From: Actinomadura hibisca NBRC 15177
GTDB taxonomy: Bacteria; Actinomycetota; Actinomycetes; Streptosporangiales; Streptosporangiaceae
Assembly (NCBI RefSeq): GCF_001552635.1
Contig: NZ_BCRO01000077.1
Coordinates: 1 to 64,000 of the forward strand
Reading direction: 5' to 3'
DNA: 64,000 bases
Shown piece by piece: positions 8,330 through 16,586 of the stretch (positions within the stretch are counted from its first letter, which is position 1; each line of letters starts with the position of its first letter). The notes under the pieces were generated by a model. That model was given only the letters and a program-made list of their open reading frames with translations. It ran no database searches and was not told where the DNA came from. A program made the position numbers and the translations under genes.

Positions 8330-8515
8330 CTACCAGCTCGACTTGGTGATGCCGGGCAGCTCGCCCCGGTGCGCCATCTCACGGAAGCAGACACGGCACA
8401 GGCCGAACTTCCGGTAGACGGAGCGGGGACGCCCACAGCGCGAGCAACGAGTGTACGCGCGCACGCCGAACTTGGGCTTCCGGGCTGCCTTGGCGATCAG
8501 CGACTTCTTCGCCAT
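8330..8515 (-). CDS. rpsN: Ribosomal protein uS14, type Z (zinc form)
   Basis: A 61-residue short S14. Four cysteines in two CxxC pairs (C24/C27 and C40/C43) form the zinc ribbon, marking the zinc-containing C+ form. Actinomycetes often carry a second, cysteine-free S14 elsewhere under Zur control; none is seen here. It is separated from rpsH by about 155 bases of GC-rich DNA, a larger gap than elsewhere in the cluster. Confidence 0.97.
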   Translation of the reverse strand: MAKKSLIAKAARKPKFGVRAYTRCSRCGRPRSVYRKFGLCRVCFREMAHRGELPGITKSSW

Positions 8516-8568
8516 CTACAGTTCTCCTTGTTGCGATCCTCGGCCCCTGGGGGCCGCCTCGGAAGCGG

Positions 8569-9144
8569 TCAGGCTTCCTTGAAGGGGAAGCCCAGGAGCT
8601 TCAGGAGCGCCCGGCCCTCGTCGTCGGTCTTCGCGCTCGTCACGAGCGTGATGTCCATGCCCCGCTGGCGGTCGACCTTGTCCGGGTCGACCTCGTGGAA
8701 CATGACCTGCTCGGTCAGACCGAAGGTGTAGTTCCCGTTGCCGTCGAACTGCTTGGGCGACAGGCCGCGGAAGTCACGGATGCGCGGGAGGGCGGTCGCC
8801 AGCAGGCGGTCCAGGAACTCCCACATCCGGTCGCCGCGCAGCGTCACGTGGGCGCCGATCGGCATGCCCTCGCGCAGCTTGAACTGGGCGATGGACTTCT
8901 TGGCCCGGTTCACGGCCGGCTTCTGACCGGTGATGTTGGTCAGGTCGCGGACCGCGCCCTCGATCAGCTTGGCGTCCTTGGCGGCGTCGCCGACACCCAT
9001 GTTGACCACGATCTTGGTCAGCCCGGGGATCTGCATCACGTTGGCGTAGCCGAACTGCTCCTGCATCGCCTTCGCGATCTCCTCGCGGTAGCGGAGCTTC
9101 AGGCGCGGCTGCGGCACGGGGCGCTCGGTGGCGGTCTCGGTCAT
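8569..9144 (-). CDS. rplE: Ribosomal protein uL5
   Basis: A 191-residue 5S rRNA- and P-site-tRNA-contacting protein. Diagnostic segments are KIVVNMGVGDA, GQKPAVNRAKKSIA, RDFRGLSPKQFDGNGNY and the C-terminal MDITLVTSAKTDDE. The N-terminus has about a dozen residues more than E. coli L5, as is usual in actinobacteria. Confidence 0.97.
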   Translation of the reverse strand: MTETATERPVPQPRLKLRYREEIAKAMQEQFGYANVMQIPGLTKIVVNMGVGDAAKDAKLIEGAVRDLTNITGQKPAVNRAKKSIAQFKLREGMPIGAHVTLRGDRMWEFLDRLLATALPRIRDFRGLSPKQFDGNGNYTFGLTEQVMFHEVDPDKVDRQRGMDITLVTSAKTDDEGRALLKLLGFPFKEA

Positions 9145-9145
9145 C

Positions 9146-9454
9146 TCAGATCTCCTTGCCGGAACGGCGCGAGATCCGGACCTTGCTGCCGTCCTCGTTC
9201 AGGCGGTAGCCCACGCGGACCGGCTTGCCGTCCTCGACCAGGGCCACGTTGCTGACGTGGAGGGCGGCCTCGACCTTGACCTGGCCGCTCTCCTTGCCGG
9301 CGCGCTGGGCGTCGGCCTTGATGTTCTTGGTGATCATGTTGACGCCTTCGACGACAACACGCTCACGCTGCAGGTCCACGCGCAGCACCCTGCCCGTGGC
9401 ACCCTTGTCCTTGCCCGCGATGACGACGACCTCGTCACCCTTCTTGATCTTCAT
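9146..9454 (-). CDS. rplX: Ribosomal protein uL24
   Basis: A 102-residue assembly-initiator protein with an N-terminal KOW motif (KIKKGDEVVVIAGKDKG). Its start overlaps the rplN stop (TGATG), and its stop is one base before rplE, giving tight coupling. Confidence 0.96.
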   Translation of the reverse strand: MKIKKGDEVVVIAGKDKGATGRVLRVDLQRERVVVEGVNMITKNIKADAQRAGKESGQVKVEAALHVSNVALVEDGKPVRVGYRLNEDGSKVRISRRSGKEI

Positions 9455-9822
9455 CAGAGCACCTCCGGCGCCAGCGAGATGATGCGCATGAACTTCTTCT
9501 CGCGCAGTTCCCGGCCCACCGGGCCGAAGATGCGGGTGCCGCGGGGGTCCCCGCCGTCCTTGATCAGGACGGCGGCGTTCTCGTCGAAGCGGATGTAGGA
9601 GCCGTCCGGGCGCCGGCGCTCCTTGCGGGTGCGCACGACGACCGCCTTGACGACGTCACCCTTCTTCACGCCCGCGCCGGGAAGGGCGTCCTTCACCGTC
9701 GCGACGATGATGTCGCCGACTCCCGCGTAGCGCCGACCCGAGCCGCCGAGAACCCGGATGCAAAGGATCTCCTTCGCACCCGTGTTGTCGGCGACCTTGA
9801 GTCGCGACTCCTGCTGGATCAC
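9454..9822 (-). CDS. rplN: Ribosomal protein uL14
   Basis: A 122-residue protein at the subunit interface. The whole sequence is canonical: MIQQESRLKVADNTGAKE at the start, VKKGDVVKAVVVRTRKE in the middle and FMRIISLAPEVL at the end. It opens the spc half of the cluster after a 64-base gap from rpsQ. Confidence 0.97.
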   Translation of the reverse strand: MIQQESRLKVADNTGAKEILCIRVLGGSGRRYAGVGDIIVATVKDALPGAGVKKGDVVKAVVVRTRKERRRPDGSYIRFDENAAVLIKDGGDPRGTRIFGPVGRELREKKFMRIISLAPEVL

Positions 9823-9886
9823 GTCAACTCCTGTTCGTCACACCGGTTCTCCTCGCCGAGGGCGAGGAGCCTGGCGGAACCAGTAA

Positions 9887-10156
9887 TTACTTGGCCTTCT
9901 CGAGGATCTCCACCACGCGCCAGCGCTTGCTGGCCGACAGCGGGCGGGTCTCCATGAGACGGACGCGGTCGCCGACGCCACACTCGTTGGCCTCGTCGTG
10001 CGCCTTGTACTTGGTCGTGCGGCGGATCACCTTGTGGTACTTCGCGTGCTTGACGCGGTCCTCGACGGACACGACCACGGTCTTGTCCATCTTGTCGGAC
10101 ACCACCAGGCCCTCAAGCACCTTGCGGGTGGTCCGCTGCTCGGTCTGCTCAGCCAT
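9887..10156 (-). CDS. rpsQ: Ribosomal protein uS17
   Basis: An 89-residue primary 16S rRNA-binding protein of the OB-fold class. Recognised by VSDKMDKTVVVSVEDRVKH, the CGVGDRVRLMETRPLS segment and KRWRVVEILEKA. It overlaps rpmC by eight bases and ends the S10 half of the cluster. Confidence 0.97.
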   Translation of the reverse strand: MAEQTEQRTTRKVLEGLVVSDKMDKTVVVSVEDRVKHAKYHKVIRRTTKYKAHDEANECGVGDRVRLMETRPLSASKRWRVVEILEKAK

Positions 10157-10397
10157 TGTCCTTGCCCTCCGCGGCGTCCTCGGCGACCGTGACGATGCCC
10201 AGCTCGCGCTCGCGCATCACGGTGTAGATGCGGGCGATCTCGCGCTTCACGGTGCGCAGCCGCCCGTGGCTCTCAAGCTGGCCGGTCGCGGCCTGGAAGC
10301 GGAGGTTGAACAGCTCCTCCTTGGCTTCCTTCAGCTTGGTGACCAGGACGTCCTCAGGCTCGGTCCGCAGGTCGTCGGCGGTAAGACCCTTGGCCAT
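10149..10397 (-). CDS. rpmC: Ribosomal protein uL29
   Basis: An 82-residue two-helix protein at the peptide exit tunnel where SRP and trigger factor dock. The signature ELFNLRFQAATGQLE and the following VKREIARIYTVMRERE are clear. It has a short acidic C-terminal tail. Both ends overlap neighbours (rplP and rpsQ). Confidence 0.96.
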   Translation of the reverse strand: MAKGLTADDLRTEPEDVLVTKLKEAKEELFNLRFQAATGQLESHGRLRTVKREIARIYTVMRERELGIVTVAEDAAEGKDNG

Positions 10398-10816
10398 CAG
10401 GACTCACCAACCTCTCGCTTCACGATCTTGCACTTCATGGGGAGCTTGTGGATCGCGCGGGTGAGCGCCTCCCGAGCGACTTCCTCGTTCGGGTAGGAGA
10501 TCTCGAACATCACGCGGCCCGGCTTCACGTTGGCCACCCACCACTCGACCGAACCCTTGCCGGAACCCATGCGGGTCTCGGCCGGCTTCTTGGTCAGCGG
10601 GCGGTCCGGGAAGATGTTGATCCAGACCTTGCCGCCACGCTTGATGTGGCGGGTCATGGCGATACGCGCGGCCTCGATCTGCCGGTTGGTCACGTACGCG
10701 CCCTCGACGGCCTGGATGCCGTACTCACCGAAGGTAACCTTCGTGCCGCCCTTGGCCATTCCCCGGCGCTTCGGGTGGTGCTGCTTGCGGTGCTTGACCT
10801 TACGAGGGATCAGCAT
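10397..10816 (-). CDS. rplP: Ribosomal protein uL16
   Basis: A 139-residue protein near the A-site. Characteristic segments are MLIPRKVKHRKQH, GTKVTFGEYGIQA and RMGSGKGSVEWWVANVKPG. The ATG overlaps no stop upstream, but only five bases separate it from rpsC. Confidence 0.97.
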   Translation of the reverse strand: MLIPRKVKHRKQHHPKRRGMAKGGTKVTFGEYGIQAVEGAYVTNRQIEAARIAMTRHIKRGGKVWINIFPDRPLTKKPAETRMGSGKGSVEWWVANVKPGRVMFEISYPNEEVAREALTRAIHKLPMKCKIVKREVGES

Positions 10817-10821
10817 CGAGT

Positions 10822-11693
<872 letters not shown>

Positions 11694-11694
<1 letters not shown>

Positions 11695-12074
11695 TACCGG
11701 GCCCTCCTCGTCTTCTTACCGCCGGCCGTGGCCGAGGCCTCGTCCCGCGACTCCACGACCACGGTGATGTGGCTGGTGCGCTTGTTGATGCGGTAAGCCC
11801 GGCCCTGGGCGCGGGGGCGGAACCGCTTGAGGGTCGGGCCCTCGTCCACCCACGCGCGGCTCACCACGAGCGTGTCGGAGTCGAGCTTGAAGTTGTGCTC
11901 GGCGTTGGCGATGGCACTCGCCAGCACCTTGCCCACCGGCTCACTCGCAGCCTGGGGGGCGAACCGCAGCACCGCCTGAGCCTCCGCGGCAGGCAGGCCG
12001 CGGATGAGGTCCACCACGCGGCGGGCCTTCCTGGGCGTGACGCGGATGAACCGCGCCTGGGCCCTGGCTTCCAT
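11694..12074 (-). CDS. rplV: Ribosomal protein uL22
   Basis: A 126-residue exit-tunnel protein. RFIRVTPRKARRVVDLIRG at the N-terminus and the beta-hairpin with FRPRAQGRAYRINKRTSHI that lines the tunnel (macrolide region) are intact. Its stop overlaps the rpsC ATG by one base. Confidence 0.97.
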
Positions 12075-12108
12075 CGCTGTCCCTCTCTCCTACGATCTGT
12101 CTGCCTGC

Positions 12109-12390
12109 TCAGCCGCGACGGCTGCGGCGGTCTTCCTTGACGTGGCTGCGGAACGTGCGCGTCGGCGCGAACTCGCCGAGCTTGTGCCCCACCATGGCGT
12201 CGGTGACGAACACCGGCACGTGCTTGCGGCCGTCGTGCACGGCGATCGTGTGACCGATCATGTCCGGCACGATCATGGAGCGCCGGGACCACGTCTTGAT
12301 GACGTTCTTGGTGCCCTTCTCGTTCTGGGCGTCCACCTTCTTCTGAAGGTGGTCGTCCACGAAGGGACCCTTCTTAAGGCTACGTGGCAT
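12109..12390 (-). CDS. rpsS: Ribosomal protein uS19
   Basis: A 93-residue 30S head protein. Nearly invariant segments are MPRSLKKGPFVDDHL, WSRRSMIVPDMIGHTIAVH and MVGHKLGEFAPTRTF. Twelve bases separate it from rplB. Confidence 0.97.
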   Translation of the reverse strand: MPRSLKKGPFVDDHLQKKVDAQNEKGTKNVIKTWSRRSMIVPDMIGHTIAVHDGRKHVPVFVTDAMVGHKLGEFAPTRTFRSHVKEDRRSRRG

Positions 12391-12402
12391 GTCGAGCGAC
12401 TC

Positions 12403-13236
12403 CTACCGCTTCTTCTTGCTGCGCCGACGGACGATCAGCCGGTCGCTGGCCTTGTTCGCCTGGCGAGTGCGGCCTTCCTTCTTACCCTTGGGGTTGACCG
12501 GGTGGCGTCCACCGGAGGTCTTGCCCTCGCCACCGCCGTGCGGGTGGTCGATCGGGTTCATGGCCACACCGCGCACGGTCGGGCGCTTGCCCTTCCAGCG
12601 CATGCGGCCGGCCTTGCCCCAGTTGATGTTCGACTGCTCGGCGTTGCCGACCTCGCCGACCGTGGCGCGGCAGCGGACGTCGACCATGCGCATCTCACCG
12701 GAGGGCATGCGCAGGGTGGCGTACTTGCCCTCCTTGGCCAGCAGCTGGACGCCGGCGCCCGCCGAACGGGCGATCTTCGCGCCGCCACCGGGCTTGAGCT
12801 CGATGGCGTGGATGACCGTACCGGTCGGGATGTTGCGCAGCGGCATGCAGTTGCCCGGCTTGATGTCCGAGCCCGCGCCGTTCTCCACGCGGTCGCCCTG
12901 CTTCAGGCCCTGCGGCGCGAGGATGTAGCGCTTCTCGCCGTCGGCGTAGTGCAGCAGCGCGATGCGCGCGGTGCGGTTGGGGTCGTACTCGATGTGCGCG
13001 ACCTTGGCCGGCACGCCGTCCTTGTCGTGCCGACGGAAGTCGATCACTCGGTAGGCGCGCTTGTGGCCACCGCCCTGGTGCCGGGTGGTGATGCGGCCGT
13101 GGTTGTTACGGCCGCCCTTCTTGGGGAGCGGACGCAGCAGCGACTTCTCCGGCTCGCGGCGGGTGACTTCGACGAAGTCGGCCACGCTGGAGCCGCGACG
13201 ACCCGGGGTCGTCGGCTTGTACTTACGGATGCCCAT
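12403..13236 (-). CDS. rplB: Ribosomal protein uL2
   Basis: A 277-residue core 50S protein needed for subunit association and peptidyl transfer. The OB and SH3-like domains are intact and the conserved VAMNPIDHPHGGGEG loop with its key histidine is present. The C-terminus is basic (RRRSKKKR). Confidence 0.98.
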   Translation of the reverse strand: MGIRKYKPTTPGRRGSSVADFVEVTRREPEKSLLRPLPKKGGRNNHGRITTRHQGGGHKRAYRVIDFRRHDKDGVPAKVAHIEYDPNRTARIALLHYADGEKRYILAPQGLKQGDRVENGAGSDIKPGNCMPLRNIPTGTVIHAIELKPGGGAKIARSAGAGVQLLAKEGKYATLRMPSGEMRMVDVRCRATVGEVGNAEQSNINWGKAGRMRWKGKRPTVRGVAMNPIDHPHGGGEGKTSGGRHPVNPKGKKEGRTRQANKASDRLIVRRRSKKKR

Positions 13237-13278
13237 CTTTTTCGTTCATCCTTTTCTGATCTCCGGGCGGGCCACGCC

Positions 13279-13581
13279 TCAGGAGGCGGGGCCACCGAAG
13301 ATGTCGATCCGCTCGCCCTCGGCAAGGCTGACGATGGCGCGCTTGGTGTCCTTGCGCTTGCCGTAGCCGTACCGGGTGCGCTTGCGCTTGCCCTGGCGGT
13401 TGAGCGTGTTCACCGTGGTCACCTTGACGCCGAACACGGCCTCGACGGCCTGCTTGATCTGCGTCTTGTTGGCGTCGGTGCGCACCTCGAAGGTGTACTT
13501 GTTCTCGTCCAGCAGCCCGTAGCTCTTCTCCGAGACGACGGGCGCGAGGATGATGTCGCGGGGGTCGGCGATCTTGTTCAT
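13279..13581 (-). CDS. rplW: Ribosomal protein uL23
   Basis: A 100-residue exit-site protein that docks trigger factor and SRP. Recognised by ILAPVVSEKSYGL, YTFEVRTDANKTQIKQAVE and NTLNRQGKRKR. Normal length and position. Confidence 0.97.
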   Translation of the reverse strand: MNKIADPRDIILAPVVSEKSYGLLDENKYTFEVRTDANKTQIKQAVEAVFGVKVTTVNTLNRQGKRKRTRYGYGKRKDTKRAIVSLAEGERIDIFGGPAS

Positions 13582-13593
13582 TCCGAACCCTCC

Positions 13594-14196
13594 TTACTTC
13601 TTCGCCGCGCGCGAGATGAACTCGTCGTACGCCTTCTGCGTGAAGACGACGTCGTCGTTCACCAGCACGTCGTAGGTGTTGAGCTGGTCGGAGACGATGA
13701 CGTGCACCGACGGCTCGTTGCGCAGGCTCTTCCAGGTCAGCTCGTCCTCGCGGTCCAGGACCAACAGGACGCGCTTGGCCTCGGTGACGCCGCGCAGCGC
13801 CGTCAGGGCGGTCTTCGTCTTCGGGGTGTCGCCGTCGAGCAGACCGTCGACCACGTGCACCCGGCCGAACCGCGCGCGGTCCGACAGGGCGCCGCGCAGC
13901 GCGGCGGCCTTCATCTTCTTCGGCGTCTTCTGCGAGTAGTCACGCGGCTGCGGGCCGTGGACGATGCCGCCGCCGGCGAACTGCGGGGCGCGGGTCGAAC
14001 CCTGGCGGGCGCGGCCGGTGCCCTTCTGCCGGTACGGCTTCTTGCCACCGCCGCGGACCTCGCCGCGGGTCTTGGTGGAGTGGGTGCCCTGGCGCGCGGC
14101 GGCCAGCTGGGCCACCACGACCTGGTGGATCAGCGGCACGCTGGTCTTCGCGTCGAAGATCTCGCCGGGCAGGTCGATGTCGAGCTTCGAAGTCAC
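13594..14196 (-). CDS. rplD: Ribosomal protein uL4
   Basis: A 200-residue protein with the long tunnel loop (KPYRQKGTGRARQGSTRAPQ). In E. coli L4 also represses the S10 operon. The start is GTG at 14196, overlapping the rplC stop as GTGA. Size is slightly below the usual ~205-215 residues. Confidence 0.97.
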   Translation of the reverse strand: MTSKLDIDLPGEIFDAKTSVPLIHQVVVAQLAAARQGTHSTKTRGEVRGGGKKPYRQKGTGRARQGSTRAPQFAGGGIVHGPQPRDYSQKTPKKMKAAALRGALSDRARFGRVHVVDGLLDGDTPKTKTALTALRGVTEAKRVLLVLDREDELTWKSLRNEPSVHVIVSDQLNTYDVLVNDDVVFTQKAYDEFISRAAKK

Positions 14197-14843
14197 TTGC
14201 CCGTCCCCTTCACTGCGTCGCGGACCAGGACCACGCCGCCGTTCGGGCCGGGAACCGCGCCCTTGATGAGCAGCAGGTTCTTGTCAGCGTCGATGGCGTG
14301 GACGGTCAGGTTCTGCACGGTGGTGCGGGCATTGCCATGCCGTCCCGCCATGCGCAGGCCCTTGAACACACGACCGGGGGTCGCGCAGCCGCCGATCGAA
14401 CCCGGCGAGCGGTGCTTGCGCTGGGTGCCGTGCGAGGCGCCCAGGCCCTTGAAGCCGTGCCGCTTCATGACACCGGCGGTGCCCTTGCCCTTGCTGGTGC
14501 CGGTCACGTCGATCTTCTGGCCGGACTCGAAGACCGAAACGGTGATCTCCTGGCCGAGTTCGTACCCGGTGGTGTCGTCAGCGCGCAGTTCGACGAGGTA
14601 GCGGCGCGGCGTCACGCCGGCCTTGTCGAAGTGACCCGTCGCAGGCTTGTTCACCTTGCGCGGGTCGATCTGCCCGAACCCGATCTGGACGGCGCTGTAG
14701 CCGTCGGTCTCCTGGGTGCGGAGCTGGGTCACGACACACGGCCCGGCCTGGACGACGGTCACCGGGACGATCCGGCCCTCATCGTCGAAGACCTGGGTCA
14801 TGCCGAGCTTCTCGCCCAGGACGCCCTTCCTCTGCGTACTCAT
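14193..14843 (-). CDS. rplC: Ribosomal protein uL3
   Basis: A 216-residue protein next to the peptidyl transferase centre. It begins with GVLGEKLGMTQVFDDEG and contains the loop HGFKGLGASHGTQRKHRSPG with its modifiable glutamine region. Fifteen bases separate it from rpsJ. Confidence 0.97.
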   Translation of the reverse strand: MSTQRKGVLGEKLGMTQVFDDEGRIVPVTVVQAGPCVVTQLRTQETDGYSAVQIGFGQIDPRKVNKPATGHFDKAGVTPRRYLVELRADDTTGYELGQEITVSVFESGQKIDVTGTSKGKGTAGVMKRHGFKGLGASHGTQRKHRSPGSIGGCATPGRVFKGLRMAGRHGNARTTVQNLTVHAIDADKNLLLIKGAVPGPNGGVVLVRDAVKGTGK

Positions 14844-14858
14844 ATCTGGGTGCGTCCC

Positions 14859-15167
14859 TTAGAGCTTGATCTCGATGTCAACGCCGGCCGGCAGGTCGAG
14901 CCGCATCAGCGAGTCGACGGTCTTGGGCGTCGGGTCGATGATGTCGATCAACCGCTTGTGCGTGCGCATCTCGAAGTGCTCGCGGCTGTCCTTGTACTTG
15001 TGCGGCGAGCGGATGACGCAGTACACGTTCTTCTCGGTCGGCAGCGGCACCGGGCCCGCGACCTTGGCGCCCGTCCGCGTCACCGTCTCAACGATCTTCT
15101 TCGCGGAGGTGTCGATGACCTCGTGGTCGTAGGCCTTGAGCCGGATGCGGATCTTCTGTCCCGCCAT
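14859..15167 (-). CDS. rpsJ: Ribosomal protein uS10 (NusE)
   Basis: A 102-residue protein that works in the 30S head and, as NusE, bridges NusG to the ribosome and to antitermination complexes. Fully canonical: KIRIRLKAYDHEVID at the start, VIRSPHKYKDSREHFEMRTH in the loop. It opens the S10 operon after a strong hairpin downstream of tuf. Confidence 0.98.
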   Translation of the reverse strand: MAGQKIRIRLKAYDHEVIDTSAKKIVETVTRTGAKVAGPVPLPTEKNVYCVIRSPHKYKDSREHFEMRTHKRLIDIIDPTPKTVDSLMRLDLPAGVDIEIKL

Positions 15168-15221
15168 GGTGGCCTCGGTGTCCTTTACTGGTAGTGCCGC
15201 TGGTTACTTCGGATTCGTGGT

Positions 15222-15286
15222 GCGGCGGCCGGTCCGGGGCCGGGGCCAGGTCCCGCCTGGCCCCGGCCGGCGGACCGGGCCGCCGC
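15222..15286 (-). terminator. Large hairpin between tuf and rpsJ
   Basis: A 13-base perfect inner stem (GGCCGGGGCCAGG with CCTGGCCCCGGCC, loop TCCCG) sits inside an outer stem of about 15 pairs with one bulge. It has no T-run, as is common in actinomycetes. It probably ends or attenuates str-operon transcripts before the S10 operon. Confidence 0.75.
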
Positions 15287-15300
15287 ATTGCACGAGGGTG

Positions 15301-16494
15301 TTACTTGGTGATCTTGGTGACGCGACCGGCGCCCACGGTCCGGCCACCCTCGCGGATGGCGAACTTCAGGCCCTCTTCCATGGCGACCGGCTGGATGAGC
15401 TCGACGTTCATCTCGGTGTTGTCGCCCGGCATGACCATCTCGGTGCCCTCGGGGAGGGTCACCACGCCGGTCACGTCGGTGGTGCGGAAGTAGAACTGCG
15501 GCCGGTAGTTGTTGAAGAACGGCGTGTGGCGGCCGCCCTCGTCCTTGGACAGGATGTAGACCTGCGCCTCGAACTCGGTGTGCGGGGTGTTGGTGCCCGG
15601 CTTGATGACACACTGGCCGCGCTCGACGTCCTCGCGCTTGATGCCGCGCAGCAGCAGGCCCACGTTGTCGCCGGCCTGGCCCTGGTCGAGCAGCTTGCGG
15701 AACATCTCCACACCGGTGACGGTGGTGGAGGTGGAGTCGGTCTTGATGCCGATGATGTCGACGGTCTCGTTGACGTTGACGACACCGCGCTCGATGCGGC
15801 CGGTCACCACGGTGCCGCGGCCGGTGATCGAGAAGACGTCCTCGATCGGCATCAGGAACGGCTTCTCGGTGTCGCGGACCGGCTCGGGGACGTTCTCGTC
15901 CACGGCCTTCATCAGCTCGAGGATCGACTCGCCCCACTTGGCGTCGCCCTGCAGCGCCTGGAAGGCGGAGACGCGGACCACGGGGACGTCGTCGCCCGGG
16001 AACTCGTACTCGCTGAGCAGCTCGCGGACCTCGAGCTCGACGAGCTCCAGGATCTCCTCGTCGTCCACCATGTCGCACTTGTTCAGCGCGACGACGATGT
16101 AGGGGACGCCGACCTGGCGGGCCAGGAGCACGTGCTCCTTGGTCTGCGGCATCGGGCCGTCGGTGGCGGCGACCACCAGGATGGCGCCGTCCATCTGCGC
16201 CGCACCGGTGATCATGTTCTTGATGTAGTCGGCGTGCCCGGGGCAGTCGACGTGGGCGTAGTGACGCGACTCGGTCTGGTACTCGACGTGCGCGATGGAG
16301 ATGGTGATACCGCGCTCGCGCTCCTCCGGCGCCTTGTCGATGTCCTCGAACGGCGTGAAGGGGTTGATGTCCGGGTACGCGTCGTGCAGCACCTTGGTGA
16401 TCGCCGCGGTAAGGGTGGTCTTACCGTGGTCGATGTGACCGATGGTGCCGATGTTCACGTGCGGCTTGGTCCGCTCGAACTTGGCCTTCGCCAC
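15301..16494 (-). CDS. tuf: Elongation factor Tu
   Basis: A 397-residue GTPase that delivers aminoacyl-tRNA to the ribosome. G-motifs are GHIDHGKT (19-26), DCPGHADY and NKCDMVDD; domains 2 and 3 follow with the expected length. Switch regions and the C-terminal GRTVGAGRVTKI are intact. It is the last gene of rpsL-rpsG-fusA-tuf and is followed by a strong hairpin. Confidence 0.98.
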   Translation of the reverse strand: MAKAKFERTKPHVNIGTIGHIDHGKTTLTAAITKVLHDAYPDINPFTPFEDIDKAPEERERGITISIAHVEYQTESRHYAHVDCPGHADYIKNMITGAAQMDGAILVVAATDGPMPQTKEHVLLARQVGVPYIVVALNKCDMVDDEEILELVELEVRELLSEYEFPGDDVPVVRVSAFQALQGDAKWGESILELMKAVDENVPEPVRDTEKPFLMPIEDVFSITGRGTVVTGRIERGVVNVNETVDIIGIKTDSTSTTVTGVEMFRKLLDQGQAGDNVGLLLRGIKREDVERGQCVIKPGTNTPHTEFEAQVYILSKDEGGRHTPFFNNYRPQFYFRTTDVTGVVTLPEGTEMVMPGDNTEMNVELIQPVAMEEGLKFAIREGGRTVGAGRVTKITK

Positions 16495-16586
16495 TGTTGC
16501 TCCTTGTTGCGATCCTCGGCCGGCTTGCCGACCGCTTCGATGTACGTCCTGGTGACCTTGGCAGGAAGGTCGGGCAGGCCGGGGAC

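Noticed and set aside
12004..14601. 865-codon plus-strand frame
   Set aside because: Antisense shadow of rpsS to rplC.
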